The position numbers and the translations under genes are program-made. From Massilia sp. Root133 (lineage in GTDB: Bacteria > Pseudomonadota > Gammaproteobacteria > Burkholderiales > Burkholderiaceae_D), in NCBI RefSeq assembly GCF_001426525.1, contig NZ_LMEW01000009.1:94045-158044 (forward strand): 64,000 nucleotides of DNA, written 5' to 3'. The notes under the pieces are model-generated. The model did not search any database. It had not been told where the DNA came from and saw only the letters and a program-made list of their open reading frames with translations. Below are positions 45,916 through 55,998 of this stretch, one piece after another. The number at the start of each line of letters is the position of its first letter. The stretch's first letter is position 1.

Positions 45916-48333
45916 ATGTCCAATTTCATCGTCAAGAAAGTCGCCGTGCTGGGCGCCGGCGTGATGGGCGCGCAGATCGCCGCGCACTGCGTCAACGCCA
46001 AGGTCCCGGTCGTGCTGTTCGACCTGCCGGCCAAGCCGGAGCAAGGCTCCGGCGGTAACGCCAATAAAAATGCCATCGTCCTGAAGGCCATCGAGAACCT
46101 GAAGAAGCTGTCGCCGGCCCCGCTGGGCAACAAGGAAGACGCGGCCCTGATCGAAGTCGCCAACTACGAGGACAACCTCGACGTGCTGGCCGGCTGCGAC
46201 CTGATCATCGAAGCCATCGCCGAGCGCATGGACTGGAAGCACGACCTGTACAAGAAGGTCGCCCCGCACATCGGCGCGAACGCTATCTTCGCGTCGAACA
46301 CGTCGGGCCTGTCGATCGAGAAGCTGGCCGAAGGCTTCGACGCCGAGCTGAAATCGCGCTTCTGCGGCGTGCACTTCTTCAACCCGCCGCGCTACATGCA
46401 CCTGGTCGAACTGATCCCGACCGCCGCCACGAAGCCGGCAATCCTCGACCAGCTCGAGACCTTCCTGACGTCCGTGCTGGGTAAAGGTGTCGTGCGTGCG
46501 AAAGACACGCCGAACTTCATCGCCAACCGCGTCGGCATCTTCGGCATGCTGGCCACGATCCACGAAGCCGAGAAATTCGGCCTGTCCGTGGACGTCGTCG
46601 ACGACCTGACCGGCGCCAAGCTGGGCCGCGCCAAGTCGGGCACGTTCCGCACGGCGGACGTCGTCGGCCTGGACACGATGGGCCACGTCATCAAGACGAT
46701 GCAGGACAACCTGCAGGACGACCCGTTCTTCGGCGTGTACAAGACGCCGGACGTGCTGGCCAAACTGATCGAGAAGGGCGCGCTGGGCCAGAAGACCGGC
46801 GCCGGCTTCTATAAAAAGGTCGGCAAGGACATCCTGCGCCTGGACACCGCCACCGGCGAATACGTGCCGGGCGGCGCCAAGGCGGCCGACATCGTCGCAC
46901 GCATCCTGAAAGAGAAGGACCCGGTCAAGAAATTCAAGGCGATGCGCGAATCGACCAACCCGCAGGCGCAGTTCCTGTGGGCGATCTTCCGCGACGCCTT
47001 CCACTACATCGCCTTCCACCTGGACTCGATCGCCGACAACGCGCGCGACGTCGATTTCGCGATGCGCTGGGGCTTCGGCTGGAGCGTCGGCCCGTTCGAA
47101 ACGTGGCAGGCCGCCGGCTGGAACACCATCGCCCAGTGGGTCAAGGAAGACATCGAAGCGGGCAAGGCCCTGACCGATGCACCGCTGCCGGCATGGGTGT
47201 TCAGCGCCCCGGTTGCGGAGAAGGGCGTGCACACGCCGGAAGGTTCGTACTCCGTCACGAAGAACGCCTATGTGCCGCGTTCCGACCTGCCGGTCTATGA
47301 ACGCCAGCAGTTCCGCGCACCGGTCGTGGGCGCGGGCGGCGACGATCCGAAGACCGCCGGCACCACCGTGTTCGAAGACGATTCCGTGCGCCTGTGGCAC
47401 TCGGGCGACGAGGTGCTGGTCATCTCGCTGAAGACGAAGATGCACGTGATCGGCGACGGCGTCATCAAGGGCATCCAGCGCGCGCTGGCCGAAGCCGAGA
47501 AGGGCTTCAAGGGCATCGTGATCTGGAATACCGATGCGGCCGACGGCGGCGCGTTCTCGGCCGGCGCCGACCTGCAATCGGCCCTGCCGGCCTTCATGGC
47601 GGGCGGCGCGAAAGCGATGGACCCGATCGTCAAGGAACTGCAGGACACGTTCATGGCGATGAAATACTCGAACATCCCGGTCGTGGCCGCGGTGGCGGGT
47701 CTCGCCCTGGGCGGCGGCTGCGAGATGGCGCTGCACGCATCGAAGCGCGTCGCCTCGATCGAGTCGTACATCGGCCTCGTGGAAGTGGGCGTCGGCCTGG
47801 TGCCGGCCGGCGGCGGCCTGAAGGAAGCGGCAGTGCGCGCGGCCAATGAATCGAAGGGCAACGACATCCTGCAATTCCTGAAGACCGGCTTCACCAACGC
47901 GGCCACCGCGCAGGTGTCGAAATCGGCCCTGGAAGCGAAGGCGATGGGTTACCTGAAGGACGACGACGTCATCGTCTTCAACCCGTACGAACTGCTGCAC
48001 GTGGCGAAGGTCACCGCGCGCTCGATGTTCGACGCCGGCTACCGCGCACCGCTGCGCCGCCCGGTCACGGTCACCGGCCGCTACGGCTGGGGCACGATCC
48101 GCGGCCAGCTGGTCAACATGCGCGACGGCGGCTTCATCTCCGCGTACGACTACCAGCTGGGCGACACGATCGCGGAGATCGTCTCCGGTGGCGACATCGA
48201 CCAGGGCAGCGTCGTGTCCGAGCAGTGGCTGCTCGACATGGAACGCAAGGCATTCGTTTCGCTGCTGAACAATCCGAAGACCCAGGAACGCATCATGGGC
48301 ATGATGCAAAACGGCAAACCGGTGCGTAACTGA
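45916..48333 (+). CDS. 3-hydroxyacyl-CoA dehydrogenase / enoyl-CoA hydratase fusion (FadN-like)
   Basis: An 805-residue bifunctional enzyme. The NAD-binding domain comes first (GAGVMGAQIA near residue 12), then the 3-hydroxyacyl-CoA dehydrogenase C-domain (about 190-400), and the crotonase domain lies C-terminal (about 490-700; GLALGGGCEMALHA). This order is the reverse of E. coli FadB and matches the FadN-type fusion common in betaproteobacteria. It hydrates enoyl-CoA and oxidises the product. ATG 45916 has AAAGGA upstream. Confidence 0.93.
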   Translation: MSNFIVKKVAVLGAGVMGAQIAAHCVNAKVPVVLFDLPAKPEQGSGGNANKNAIVLKAIENLKKLSPAPLGNKEDAALIEVANYEDNLDVLAGCDLIIEAIAERMDWKHDLYKKVAPHIGANAIFASNTSGLSIEKLAEGFDAELKSRFCGVHFFNPPRYMHLVELIPTAATKPAILDQLETFLTSVLGKGVVRAKDTPNFIANRVGIFGMLATIHEAEKFGLSVDVVDDLTGAKLGRAKSGTFRTADVVGLDTMGHVIKTMQDNLQDDPFFGVYKTPDVLAKLIEKGALGQKTGAGFYKKVGKDILRLDTATGEYVPGGAKAADIVARILKEKDPVKKFKAMRESTNPQAQFLWAIFRDAFHYIAFHLDSIADNARDVDFAMRWGFGWSVGPFETWQAAGWNTIAQWVKEDIEAGKALTDAPLPAWVFSAPVAEKGVHTPEGSYSVTKNAYVPRSDLPVYERQQFRAPVVGAGGDDPKTAGTTVFEDDSVRLWHSGDEVLVISLKTKMHVIGDGVIKGIQRALAEAEKGFKGIVIWNTDAADGGAFSAGADLQSALPAFMAGGAKAMDPIVKELQDTFMAMKYSNIPVVAAVAGLALGGGCEMALHASKRVASIESYIGLVEVGVGLVPAGGGLKEAAVRAANESKGNDILQFLKTGFTNAATAQVSKSALEAKAMGYLKDDDVIVFNPYELLHVAKVTARSMFDAGYRAPLRRPVTVTGRYGWGTIRGQLVNMRDGGFISAYDYQLGDTIAEIVSGGDIDQGSVVSEQWLLDMERKAFVSLLNNPKTQERIMGMMQNGKPVRN

Positions 48334-48362
48334 TCGCGGCGCGGACACTAAGGACTACTGAC

Positions 48363-49559
<1,197 letters not shown>

Positions 49560-49577
49560 TCCACACGACGTGAACGG

Positions 49578-49617
49578 AAGGGTGGGTGCGGCACAACCGT
49601 TCCCACCCTTTTTTTAT
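49578..49617 (+). terminator. Intrinsic terminator after the thiolase gene
   Basis: AAGGGTGGG (49578-49586) pairs with CCCACCCTT (49602-49610) and TTTTTT follows. The loop is 15 bases. It separates the three-gene beta-oxidation block from the downstream hydratase. Confidence 0.82.
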
Positions 49618-49637
49618 ACGAACAAGCGAGACACCGA

Positions 49638-50411
49638 ATGGACATCCTGACCACCACCGCCGACGGCATCCTCACCCTCGAATTCAACCGCCCGGAACGC
49701 AAGAACGCCATCACGGGCGCCATGTACACGACCATGGCCGACGCGCTGCGCGCGGCCGACACCGACCCCGCCATCCGCGCGATCCTCATCACGGGCAAAC
49801 CCGAGATCTTCACGGCCGGTAACGACCTGGAAGACTTCCTGCACAACGTGGGCGAAGGCGCGATGACGGAATCCCGTCCCGTGTTCCAGTTCATGCGCGC
49901 GCTGGAAGGCTGCAGCAAGCCGGTGGTCGCGGCCGTCGCCGGCGCGGCCGTCGGCATCGGCACCACGCTGCTGATGCACTGCGACCTCGTCTACTGCGCC
50001 GACAACGCCAGGTTCTCGATGCCGTTTTCCCAATTGGGCCTGTGCCCGGAATTCGCGTCGTCGCTGCTCGTCGCGCAATCGGCCGGCTACACCCGCGCGG
50101 CGGAAAAGCTGATGCTGGGCGAAGCCTTCGGCGCGCAGGAAGCGTTCGAGATGGGCATCGTGGCGCGCGTGCTGCCGGCCGCAGAGCTGCTCGCGTTCGC
50201 GCAAGGGCAGGCCGCCAAACTCGTGAAACTGCCGGCGGCGTCGATCCGCACGACCAAGGCCTTGATGAAGCGCTCGCGTGCAGCGCTGGTGAAAGACACC
50301 ATCGCGGCGGAGAACGAACGGTTCAGTGCCATGCTGACCGGTGCCGAGGCCAAGGAAGCCTTCACGGCGTTCTTCGAGAAGCGCAAGCCGGATTTTTCGA
50401 AGTTCGATTAA
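49638..50411 (+). CDS. Enoyl-CoA hydratase/isomerase family protein
   Basis: A 257-residue single-domain crotonase with oxyanion-hole segments ITGKPEIFTAGNDLEDF (about 54-70) and VAGAAVGIGTTLLMHCD (about 99-115). The catalytic glutamates of true hydratases are not obvious (FSQLGLCPEFASSLLV occupies the position), which favours an isomerase or another crotonase activity. It lies 20 bases past the thiolase terminator and probably extends the fatty-acid cluster through readthrough or its own promoter. Confidence 0.85.
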   Translation: MDILTTTADGILTLEFNRPERKNAITGAMYTTMADALRAADTDPAIRAILITGKPEIFTAGNDLEDFLHNVGEGAMTESRPVFQFMRALEGCSKPVVAAVAGAAVGIGTTLLMHCDLVYCADNARFSMPFSQLGLCPEFASSLLVAQSAGYTRAAEKLMLGEAFGAQEAFEMGIVARVLPAAELLAFAQGQAAKLVKLPAASIRTTKALMKRSRAALVKDTIAAENERFSAMLTGAEAKEAFTAFFEKRKPDFSKFD

Positions 50412-50488
50412 ACCCGGGCGTGCCATCAATGCCATTCAGTTAGGGAACGACGAGTTTGTGGCTTGAGTGACTGGCATTGGGCGCGCCA

Positions 50489-51322
50489 TCAACCGTCGGT
50501 CGAGACGGAGACCTCTTCCCAGGCATCCAGATCGCGCCCCAGGTCGGCCAGCTTGCCCCGCACCAGTTGCAGCGCGTCGCTGCCGAGCAGCAGGTGCGTC
50601 GGCGGCGCGTCTGCCTCGATCACGGCCAGTATCGCGCGGGCCGCCTTGGCCGGATCGCCCGGCTGCTTGCCGCTCTTGTCCTCACGCGCCTTGCGCACCG
50701 GGTCGAACAGCGCGTCGTAGTCGGCAATCGAGCGTGCGCTGCGCTGCATCGAGCGGCCGGCCCAATCGGTGCGGAATGAGCCTGGTGCGATCGCGGTCAC
50801 GGCGATGCCGAATGGGCGGACTTCCCTGGCGAGCGTGTCCGAGATGCCTTCCAGCGCGAATTTGCTGCCGCAGTAGTAGGCGATGCCGGGCATCGTGATG
50901 TAGCCGCCCATCGACGTGATGTTGACGATATGGCCGCGCCGGCGGGCGCGCATGAACGGCAGCACGGCTTTCATCATGGCGACCGGCCCGAAGACGTTGA
51001 CGTCGAACTGGCGGCGCATGTCGGACAGCGGCGATTCTTCCAGGATGCCTTCGTGCCCGTAGCCGGCGTTGTTGACGAGGACATCGACGGCGCCGACGTT
51101 CGCTTCGATGTCCGCGACGACGCCGTCGATTGCATCGAATTGCGTCACGTCGAGGATGCGCGCGTGGGCGCGCGCCGGGCACATTGCCGCGAACGCTTCC
51201 GCGGCCTGCGCGTTCCTGACCGTGCCCACCACGCGGTGACCGTCGGCCAGCGCCTGTTGCGCAAGAGCGCGGCCGAAGCCGCTGCTGACGCCGGTGATCA
51301 GCAGGAGTTTATTGGGTGTCAT
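50489..51322 (-). CDS. SDR family oxidoreductase
   Basis: A 277-residue classical SDR with TGVSSGFGR (about residues 9-17), NNAGYGHEG near 84, and Ser...Tyr-Tyr-x-x-x-Lys (NITSMGG, then YYCGSKFALEG near 150). It is divergent from an AraC regulator gene across 90 bases. ATG 51322 is supported by GGAAAAGA upstream; the frame continues further up without a plausible start. Confidence 0.9.
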   Translation of the reverse strand: MTPNKLLLITGVSSGFGRALAQQALADGHRVVGTVRNAQAAEAFAAMCPARAHARILDVTQFDAIDGVVADIEANVGAVDVLVNNAGYGHEGILEESPLSDMRRQFDVNVFGPVAMMKAVLPFMRARRRGHIVNITSMGGYITMPGIAYYCGSKFALEGISDTLAREVRPFGIAVTAIAPGSFRTDWAGRSMQRSARSIADYDALFDPVRKAREDKSGKQPGDPAKAARAILAVIEADAPPTHLLLGSDALQLVRGKLADLGRDLDAWEEVSVSTDG

Positions 51323-51412
51323 GTCGTCTTTTCCGAGTTGATGAAGGCCGCATGTTATTCTTGGTGGCATCACCAGATAAGCCAAAGTCGACTGTTTTTC
51401 TTGCCTAAAACT

Positions 51413-52384
51413 ATGCCAAAGCCGACAGCCGCGGATGAAAGCGACGATCCATCCGGCCACGCGCAGCGGCGCATGGTCGAGCTGCTACGCGCATTGGCGC
51501 CGAACGAGGGCTACAACCTCACGGCGCTGCCTACCGTGCGGATCCTGCGTTCCGACCGCGCGTTGACGCGCACGCCGGTGCTCTACGATCCCGGTATCGT
51601 GATCGTTTGCCAGGGCCGCAAGCGCGGCTACTTCGGCGACAAACTGTATGTTTACGATGCGCAGCATTACCTGGCGGTCTCCGTGCCCGTGCCGTTCGAC
51701 ATGGAGACGGATGCGACGCCGGCGCAGCCGCTGCTCGCGCTGTACCTGCACCTCGATTTCGCCGTCGCCGCGGACCTGATGCTGCACATCGACCGCCATC
51801 CCTCGGCCGAACCTGCCCAGGCGCCGCAGAGCATGTTGTCGAGCCCCATCGATGCGGACATGCGTGGCTCGGTACTGCGTTTCCTGGAAGCGTTGAACCG
51901 GCCGCTGGAGGCGGCCGTACTGGGGCCGGGCCTGCTGCGCGAACTGTATTTCCGGGTGCTCACCGGCGCGCAGGGACGTTCGATGCGCGAGGCGCTCGCG
52001 CTGAAAGGCCAGTACGGAAAGATCGGCCGGGCGTTGCGCCGCATCCATGCCGATTACGCGGAAGCGCTCGACCTGGCGCAGCTGGCGCGGGAAGCGGGCA
52101 TGAGCATTCCAGCTTTCCACAGCCACTTCAAGGCGATCACGCAGACGTCGCCCATGCAGTACCTGAAGTCGACGCGGCTGCACCAGGCGCGCCTGCTGAT
52201 GGTGCGCCGGGACCTGACCGCGGAAGCGGCGTGCCACGCGGTGGGCTATACGAGTCCATCGCAGTTCAGCCGCGAGTTCCGGCGGCTGTTCGGCTTGGCC
52301 CCGGCAGCGGAGGCCAAACGGATGCGGGCAACCTTTGCCATTCCGCCGGCGTTTCCCGGCGCCGAATTCGTGTCGTCGCACTGA
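51413..52384 (+). CDS. AraC family transcriptional regulator (AraC_N type)
   Basis: A 323-residue regulator: AraC_N domain at about 30-200 (VLYDPGIVIVCQGRKRGYFGD) and a C-terminal double helix-turn-helix at about 215-310 (LAREAGMSIPAFHSHFKAITQTSP and HAVGYTSPSQFSREFRRLFG). Divergent placement from the SDR gene suggests it activates that gene. The ATG at 51413 has a poor ribosome site; a later start is possible but would trim only the polar N-terminus. Confidence 0.9.
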   Translation: MPKPTAADESDDPSGHAQRRMVELLRALAPNEGYNLTALPTVRILRSDRALTRTPVLYDPGIVIVCQGRKRGYFGDKLYVYDAQHYLAVSVPVPFDMETDATPAQPLLALYLHLDFAVAADLMLHIDRHPSAEPAQAPQSMLSSPIDADMRGSVLRFLEALNRPLEAAVLGPGLLRELYFRVLTGAQGRSMREALALKGQYGKIGRALRRIHADYAEALDLAQLAREAGMSIPAFHSHFKAITQTSPMQYLKSTRLHQARLLMVRRDLTAEAACHAVGYTSPSQFSREFRRLFGLAPAAEAKRMRATFAIPPAFPGAEFVSSH

Positions 52385-52404
52385 ACCTGGTGCACAATGG
52401 TTTC

Positions 52405-53301
52405 ATGAACCTGCACCGCCTCGACCTCGTCTCTTTGTCCCTGTTCAGCCACGTGGTGCGCTCCGGCAGCATCAGCAAGGGCGCGCTGCTCGCCAACCTG
52501 GCCGTCGGGGCGGCGAGCAAGCGGATTTCCGACCTGGAGGCCGCCGTCGGCGCCGCGCTGTTCGAGCGCCATTCGCGCGGCATCACGCCCACCGCGGCCG
52601 GCCTGGCGCTCGCCCGGCACGCGCAGCGCATCCTCGGCGACGTGAACCTCCTCGCCGCCGAATTGCACGACCACGCCAGCGGGATCGTGGGCGTGGCGCG
52701 CCTGTGGGCCAATACCTCCGCCATCACCCAGTTCCTGCCGGCCGACATCGCCGCCTTCGCCAGGGCCAACCCGGCGATCCGGATCGAGCTCGCTGAGCTC
52801 AACAGCAACGAGATCGTGCTGGGCGTACTGGAGGGCCGCGCCGACATCGGCATCTTCGCCGACCGCACCCCGGCCCTCGGCCTGCACCTGATGCCGTATC
52901 GCGAAGACCGCCTCGTGCTCGTGGTCCCGGCCGGCCATGCGCTCGCGCGCCGGCGCAGCCTGGGCTTCGAGGAGGCGGCGGATTTCGATGTCGTCAGCCT
53001 GTCGCAGGGCACCTCGCTGGCGCAGCGCCTGCAGGCCGAGACGGAAGCGATGGGCCGGCGCCTGCGCGTGCGCATCCAGGTGCGCAGCTTCGATGCGATG
53101 TGCCAGATGGTGGCCGCCGGCCTGGGCGTCGCGGTGCTCCCCGCCGACGCCGTGCGCGCGCTCGTGCGCTCGCTGAACCTGCGCCAGATCCCGCTGACGG
53201 ATGCATGGGCGCGGCGCCAGCTCCTGATCGGCGTGCGCGACCTGGAAACCCTGCCGCGCCACGCGCGCCTGCTCGTCGACCATCTGGGCGCCGGGGCGTA
53301 G
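52405..53301 (+). CDS. LysR family transcriptional regulator
   Basis: A 298-residue LysR protein: N-terminal winged helix-turn-helix (about residues 5-65; SLSLFSHVVRSGSISKGALLANLAVGAASKRISDLEAAVG) is typical although written here only by its position, and a substrate-binding domain covers 90-295. It precedes the MFS, CoA-transferase and lyase genes on the same strand, and so is the likely regulator of that operon. A 9-base-pair stem-loop follows its stop by 9 bases. Confidence 0.9.
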   Translation: MNLHRLDLVSLSLFSHVVRSGSISKGALLANLAVGAASKRISDLEAAVGAALFERHSRGITPTAAGLALARHAQRILGDVNLLAAELHDHASGIVGVARLWANTSAITQFLPADIAAFARANPAIRIELAELNSNEIVLGVLEGRADIGIFADRTPALGLHLMPYREDRLVLVVPAGHALARRRSLGFEEAADFDVVSLSQGTSLAQRLQAETEAMGRRLRVRIQVRSFDAMCQMVAAGLGVAVLPADAVRALVRSLNLRQIPLTDAWARRQLLIGVRDLETLPRHARLLVDHLGAGA

Positions 53302-53310
53302 CACCGGGGA

Positions 53311-53331
53311 GCTTTCGCGAAACGCGAAAGC
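53311..53331. other. Stem-loop between the LysR and MFS genes
   Basis: GCTTTCGCG (53311-53319) and CGCGAAAGC (53323-53331) are perfect arms around AAA. No T-run follows, so it may be a weak terminator for the LysR mRNA or an operator in front of the MFS operon. Confidence 0.45.
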
Positions 53332-53438
53332 GGGGTTCACACCTTGATCATTCCGCGCCTGGGGGAGTGCTGCCAGAATCGCACCATCACGCCACCAAGA
53401 GCGTGTTTCATTCGACGACTATCCATCCGGAGACAACA

Positions 53439-54770
53439 ATGAGCAAGATTCTTTCCGCCCCGGCGGGCGCGGCCGACGCCGCCGTGCCGGACATGGCGCG
53501 GATCGTGGCGAAGGTGGCATGGCGCATCATGCCCCTCATCATGATCTGCTACCTGTTCGCCTTTTTCGACCGCATCAACATCAGCTTCGCCAAGTTCGCG
53601 CTGCAGAGCAGCCTGTCGCTGTCCGACACGGCGTACGGCCTCGGGGCCGGCCTGTTCTCCGTCGGCTACGTCCTGTTCGAAGTCCCCAGCAACATGATGC
53701 TGTACAAGGTCGGCGCGCGGCGCTGGATCGCACGCATCATGGTCTCGTGGGGCCTTGCCACCGCGCTGATGGCGCTCGTGCAGACCGAGTGGCAGTTCTA
53801 CGTGCTGCGCTTCCTGATCGGCGCCATGGAGGCCGGCTTCGCGCCCGGCGTGCTGTATTTCCTCACGCTATGGTTCCCGACCGCCTACCGCGGCCGCATC
53901 ACGTCGATGCTGTTCCTCGCGTCGGCATTCTCCGGCCTCGTCGGCGCACCGGCCGCCGGTCTCGTGCTGGCCCACCTGGACGGCGTGCTGGGCATGTCCG
54001 GCTGGCACTGGCTGTTCCTCGTGGGCGGCCTGCCGTGCGTGCTGCTGGGCGCCGTCGTGTTCCTCGTGCTGAAGGACCGCGTCGAGGATGCGTCCTGGCT
54101 TGCGCCCGCGGAACGCGCGCTGCTGGCCGCGCGCATCGCCGAACAGAACCGGAGCATCGGCAGCCACTCGCTGCTGGGCGCCCTCAAGACGCCGGGTTTC
54201 TTCACGCTGGGCCTCGTCTACTTCCTGATCCAGGTGAGTTCCTATGGCCTGAACTTCTGGGCGCCGCACATGATCCGCAGCGCCGGCACCACGAGCCCGA
54301 CGACCATCGGCCTGCTCACGGCGGTGCCCTACCTGTGCGGCGCGATCGCGATGGTGGCCGTGGGCCGGTTGTCGGACGCCAGCGGCGAGCGCACGAAGTT
54401 CGTGATCGGGCTCGTGCTGCTGGGCGCCGTGGGCTTTTGCGGCGCCGGCCTGTTCGACCACCAACCCGGCCTGCTGGTCGCGGCACTGGCCGTGATGGGC
54501 GCGGGTGTGGTAGCGTCGATCCCCGCGTTCTGGGCGCTGCCCCCGAAACTGGTGACGGGCGCCGGCGCGGCGGGCGGCATCGCGCTGATCAATACGCTGG
54601 GACAGCTGGGCGGCATCGTCAGCCCGGTGATGGTGGGACGCATCAAGGACGTCACCGGCAGCACGACGCCCGCCCTGTACGTGATCGCGGCGCTGAGCGT
54701 GGTCTGCGCCGGTGTGCTGGCGTTCGGCCTGCCCGAACGGCTGCGCCAGCGCGAACAATCTGCAAACTGA
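53439..54770 (+). CDS. MFS transporter, anion:cation symporter-like
   Basis: A 443-residue carrier with about 12 transmembrane helices. FFDRINISFAKFAL at the end of helix 1 and the loop following helix 2 are typical of the ACS (anion:cation symporter) group, which imports organic anions such as tartrate, hydroxyphenylacetate or phthalate with protons. Ten bases separate it from the CoA-transferase gene, so the imported acid is probably the substrate of the enzymes downstream. Confidence 0.9.
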   Translation: MSKILSAPAGAADAAVPDMARIVAKVAWRIMPLIMICYLFAFFDRINISFAKFALQSSLSLSDTAYGLGAGLFSVGYVLFEVPSNMMLYKVGARRWIARIMVSWGLATALMALVQTEWQFYVLRFLIGAMEAGFAPGVLYFLTLWFPTAYRGRITSMLFLASAFSGLVGAPAAGLVLAHLDGVLGMSGWHWLFLVGGLPCVLLGAVVFLVLKDRVEDASWLAPAERALLAARIAEQNRSIGSHSLLGALKTPGFFTLGLVYFLIQVSSYGLNFWAPHMIRSAGTTSPTTIGLLTAVPYLCGAIAMVAVGRLSDASGERTKFVIGLVLLGAVGFCGAGLFDHQPGLLVAALAVMGAGVVASIPAFWALPPKLVTGAGAAGGIALINTLGQLGGIVSPVMVGRIKDVTGSTTPALYVIAALSVVCAGVLAFGLPERLRQREQSAN

Positions 54771-54780
54771 CGAGGACAAG

Positions 54781-55998
54781 ATGAGCATGACGGCTTCAGG
54801 CACGATGTCCGCCAACGCCCTGCAGGGCGTGCGCGTGATCGAGATGGGACAATTGATCGCCGGCCCGTTCGCCGGCAAGACGCTGGGCGATTTCGGCGCC
54901 GACGTGATCAAGATCGAGGCACCGGGCGCGGGCGACCCGTTGCGCAACTGGCGCATGATGAAGGACGGCACCTCCGTCTGGTGGCAGGTCCAGTCGCGCA
55001 ACAAGCGCTCGCTCGCCCTCGACCTGAGAAGCGAGGAAGGGCAGGACATCGCGCGCAAGCTGATCGCCGAAGCCGACGTGCTCGTCGAGAACTTCCGTCC
55101 CGGCACGCTGGAAAACTGGGGCATGGGGTGGGACGTGCTGTCCGAACTGAATCCCGGCCTCGTCATGCTGCGCATTTCCGGCTACGGCCAGACGGGACCC
55201 TATCGCGACCTGCCGGGCTTCGGCGCGATCGGCGAAGCGATGGGCGGCCTGCGCCACCTGACCGGCGAGCCGGGCCGCGTGCCGGTGCGCTGCGGCATCT
55301 CGATCGGCGACACCCTGGCCGCGCTGCACGGCACCATCGGCGTGCTGACCGCGCTGTACCACCGCAAGGTCAACGGCGGCAAAGGGCAGGTGATCGACGT
55401 CGCGCTGCACGAAGCCGTGTTCAACGTGATGGAAAGCCTGATCCCCGAATACAGCGCGTTCGGCGCCGTGCGCGAGGCCGCGGGCAGCGCGTTGCCGGGC
55501 ATCGCCCCGTCGAACGCCTACCGCTGCGTCGACGGCTATGTGCTCGTCGCGGGCAATGGCGACAGCATCTTCAAGCGCCTGATGCAGGCGATCGGCCGGC
55601 CCGACCTGGGTGACGCGACTGACCTCGCGAACAATGCGGGCCGCGTCGCGCGCGTGGACGAGATCGATGCGGCCATCGGTGCGTGGACGGCGGAGCGTAC
55701 CGTGGCGGACGTGCTGGACGTGCTGGGCGCGGCGAAAGTCCCGGCCGGCAAGGTCTACACGGCAAAGGACATCGCGGAAGACCCGCACTACCGGGCCCGC
55801 GACATGATCCTGACGCAGCAGACGCGGGAAGGCTACGAGGTGGAAGTGCCGGGCATCGTGCCGAAGCTGATGGGCACGCCGGGCAGCGTGCGCTCGGCGG
55901 CGCCGCGGCTGGGCGAGGACACGGATGCCGTGCTGCGCGAGATCGGCCTCACCGAGGACCAGATCGCGGCGCTGCGCGCGCGCAAGGTGGTCGCATGA
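54781..55998 (+). CDS. CaiB/BaiF family (class III) CoA-transferase
   Basis: A 405-residue class III CoA-transferase. The N-terminal VIEMGQLIAGPFAGKTLGDF and DVIKIEAPGAGDPLR segments and the GFGAIGEAMGGL motif with its neighbouring catalytic region are typical of this family, which includes succinyl-CoA:hydroxymethylglutarate and citramalate CoA-transferases. The next gene, a lyase of the HMG-CoA lyase family, overlaps its stop (ATGA), which points to a hydroxy-dicarboxylate that is activated and then cleaved. Confidence 0.9.
   Translation: MSMTASGTMSANALQGVRVIEMGQLIAGPFAGKTLGDFGADVIKIEAPGAGDPLRNWRMMKDGTSVWWQVQSRNKRSLALDLRSEEGQDIARKLIAEADVLVENFRPGTLENWGMGWDVLSELNPGLVMLRISGYGQTGPYRDLPGFGAIGEAMGGLRHLTGEPGRVPVRCGISIGDTLAALHGTIGVLTALYHRKVNGGKGQVIDVALHEAVFNVMESLIPEYSAFGAVREAAGSALPGIAPSNAYRCVDGYVLVAGNGDSIFKRLMQAIGRPDLGDATDLANNAGRVARVDEIDAAIGAWTAERTVADVLDVLGAAKVPAGKVYTAKDIAEDPHYRARDMILTQQTREGYEVEVPGIVPKLMGTPGSVRSAAPRLGEDTDAVLREIGLTEDQIAALRARKVVA

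Noticed and set aside
50412..50488. Terminator between the converging crotonase and SDR genes
   Set aside because: Only a short imperfect inverted match around AATGCCA is present, with no T-run.
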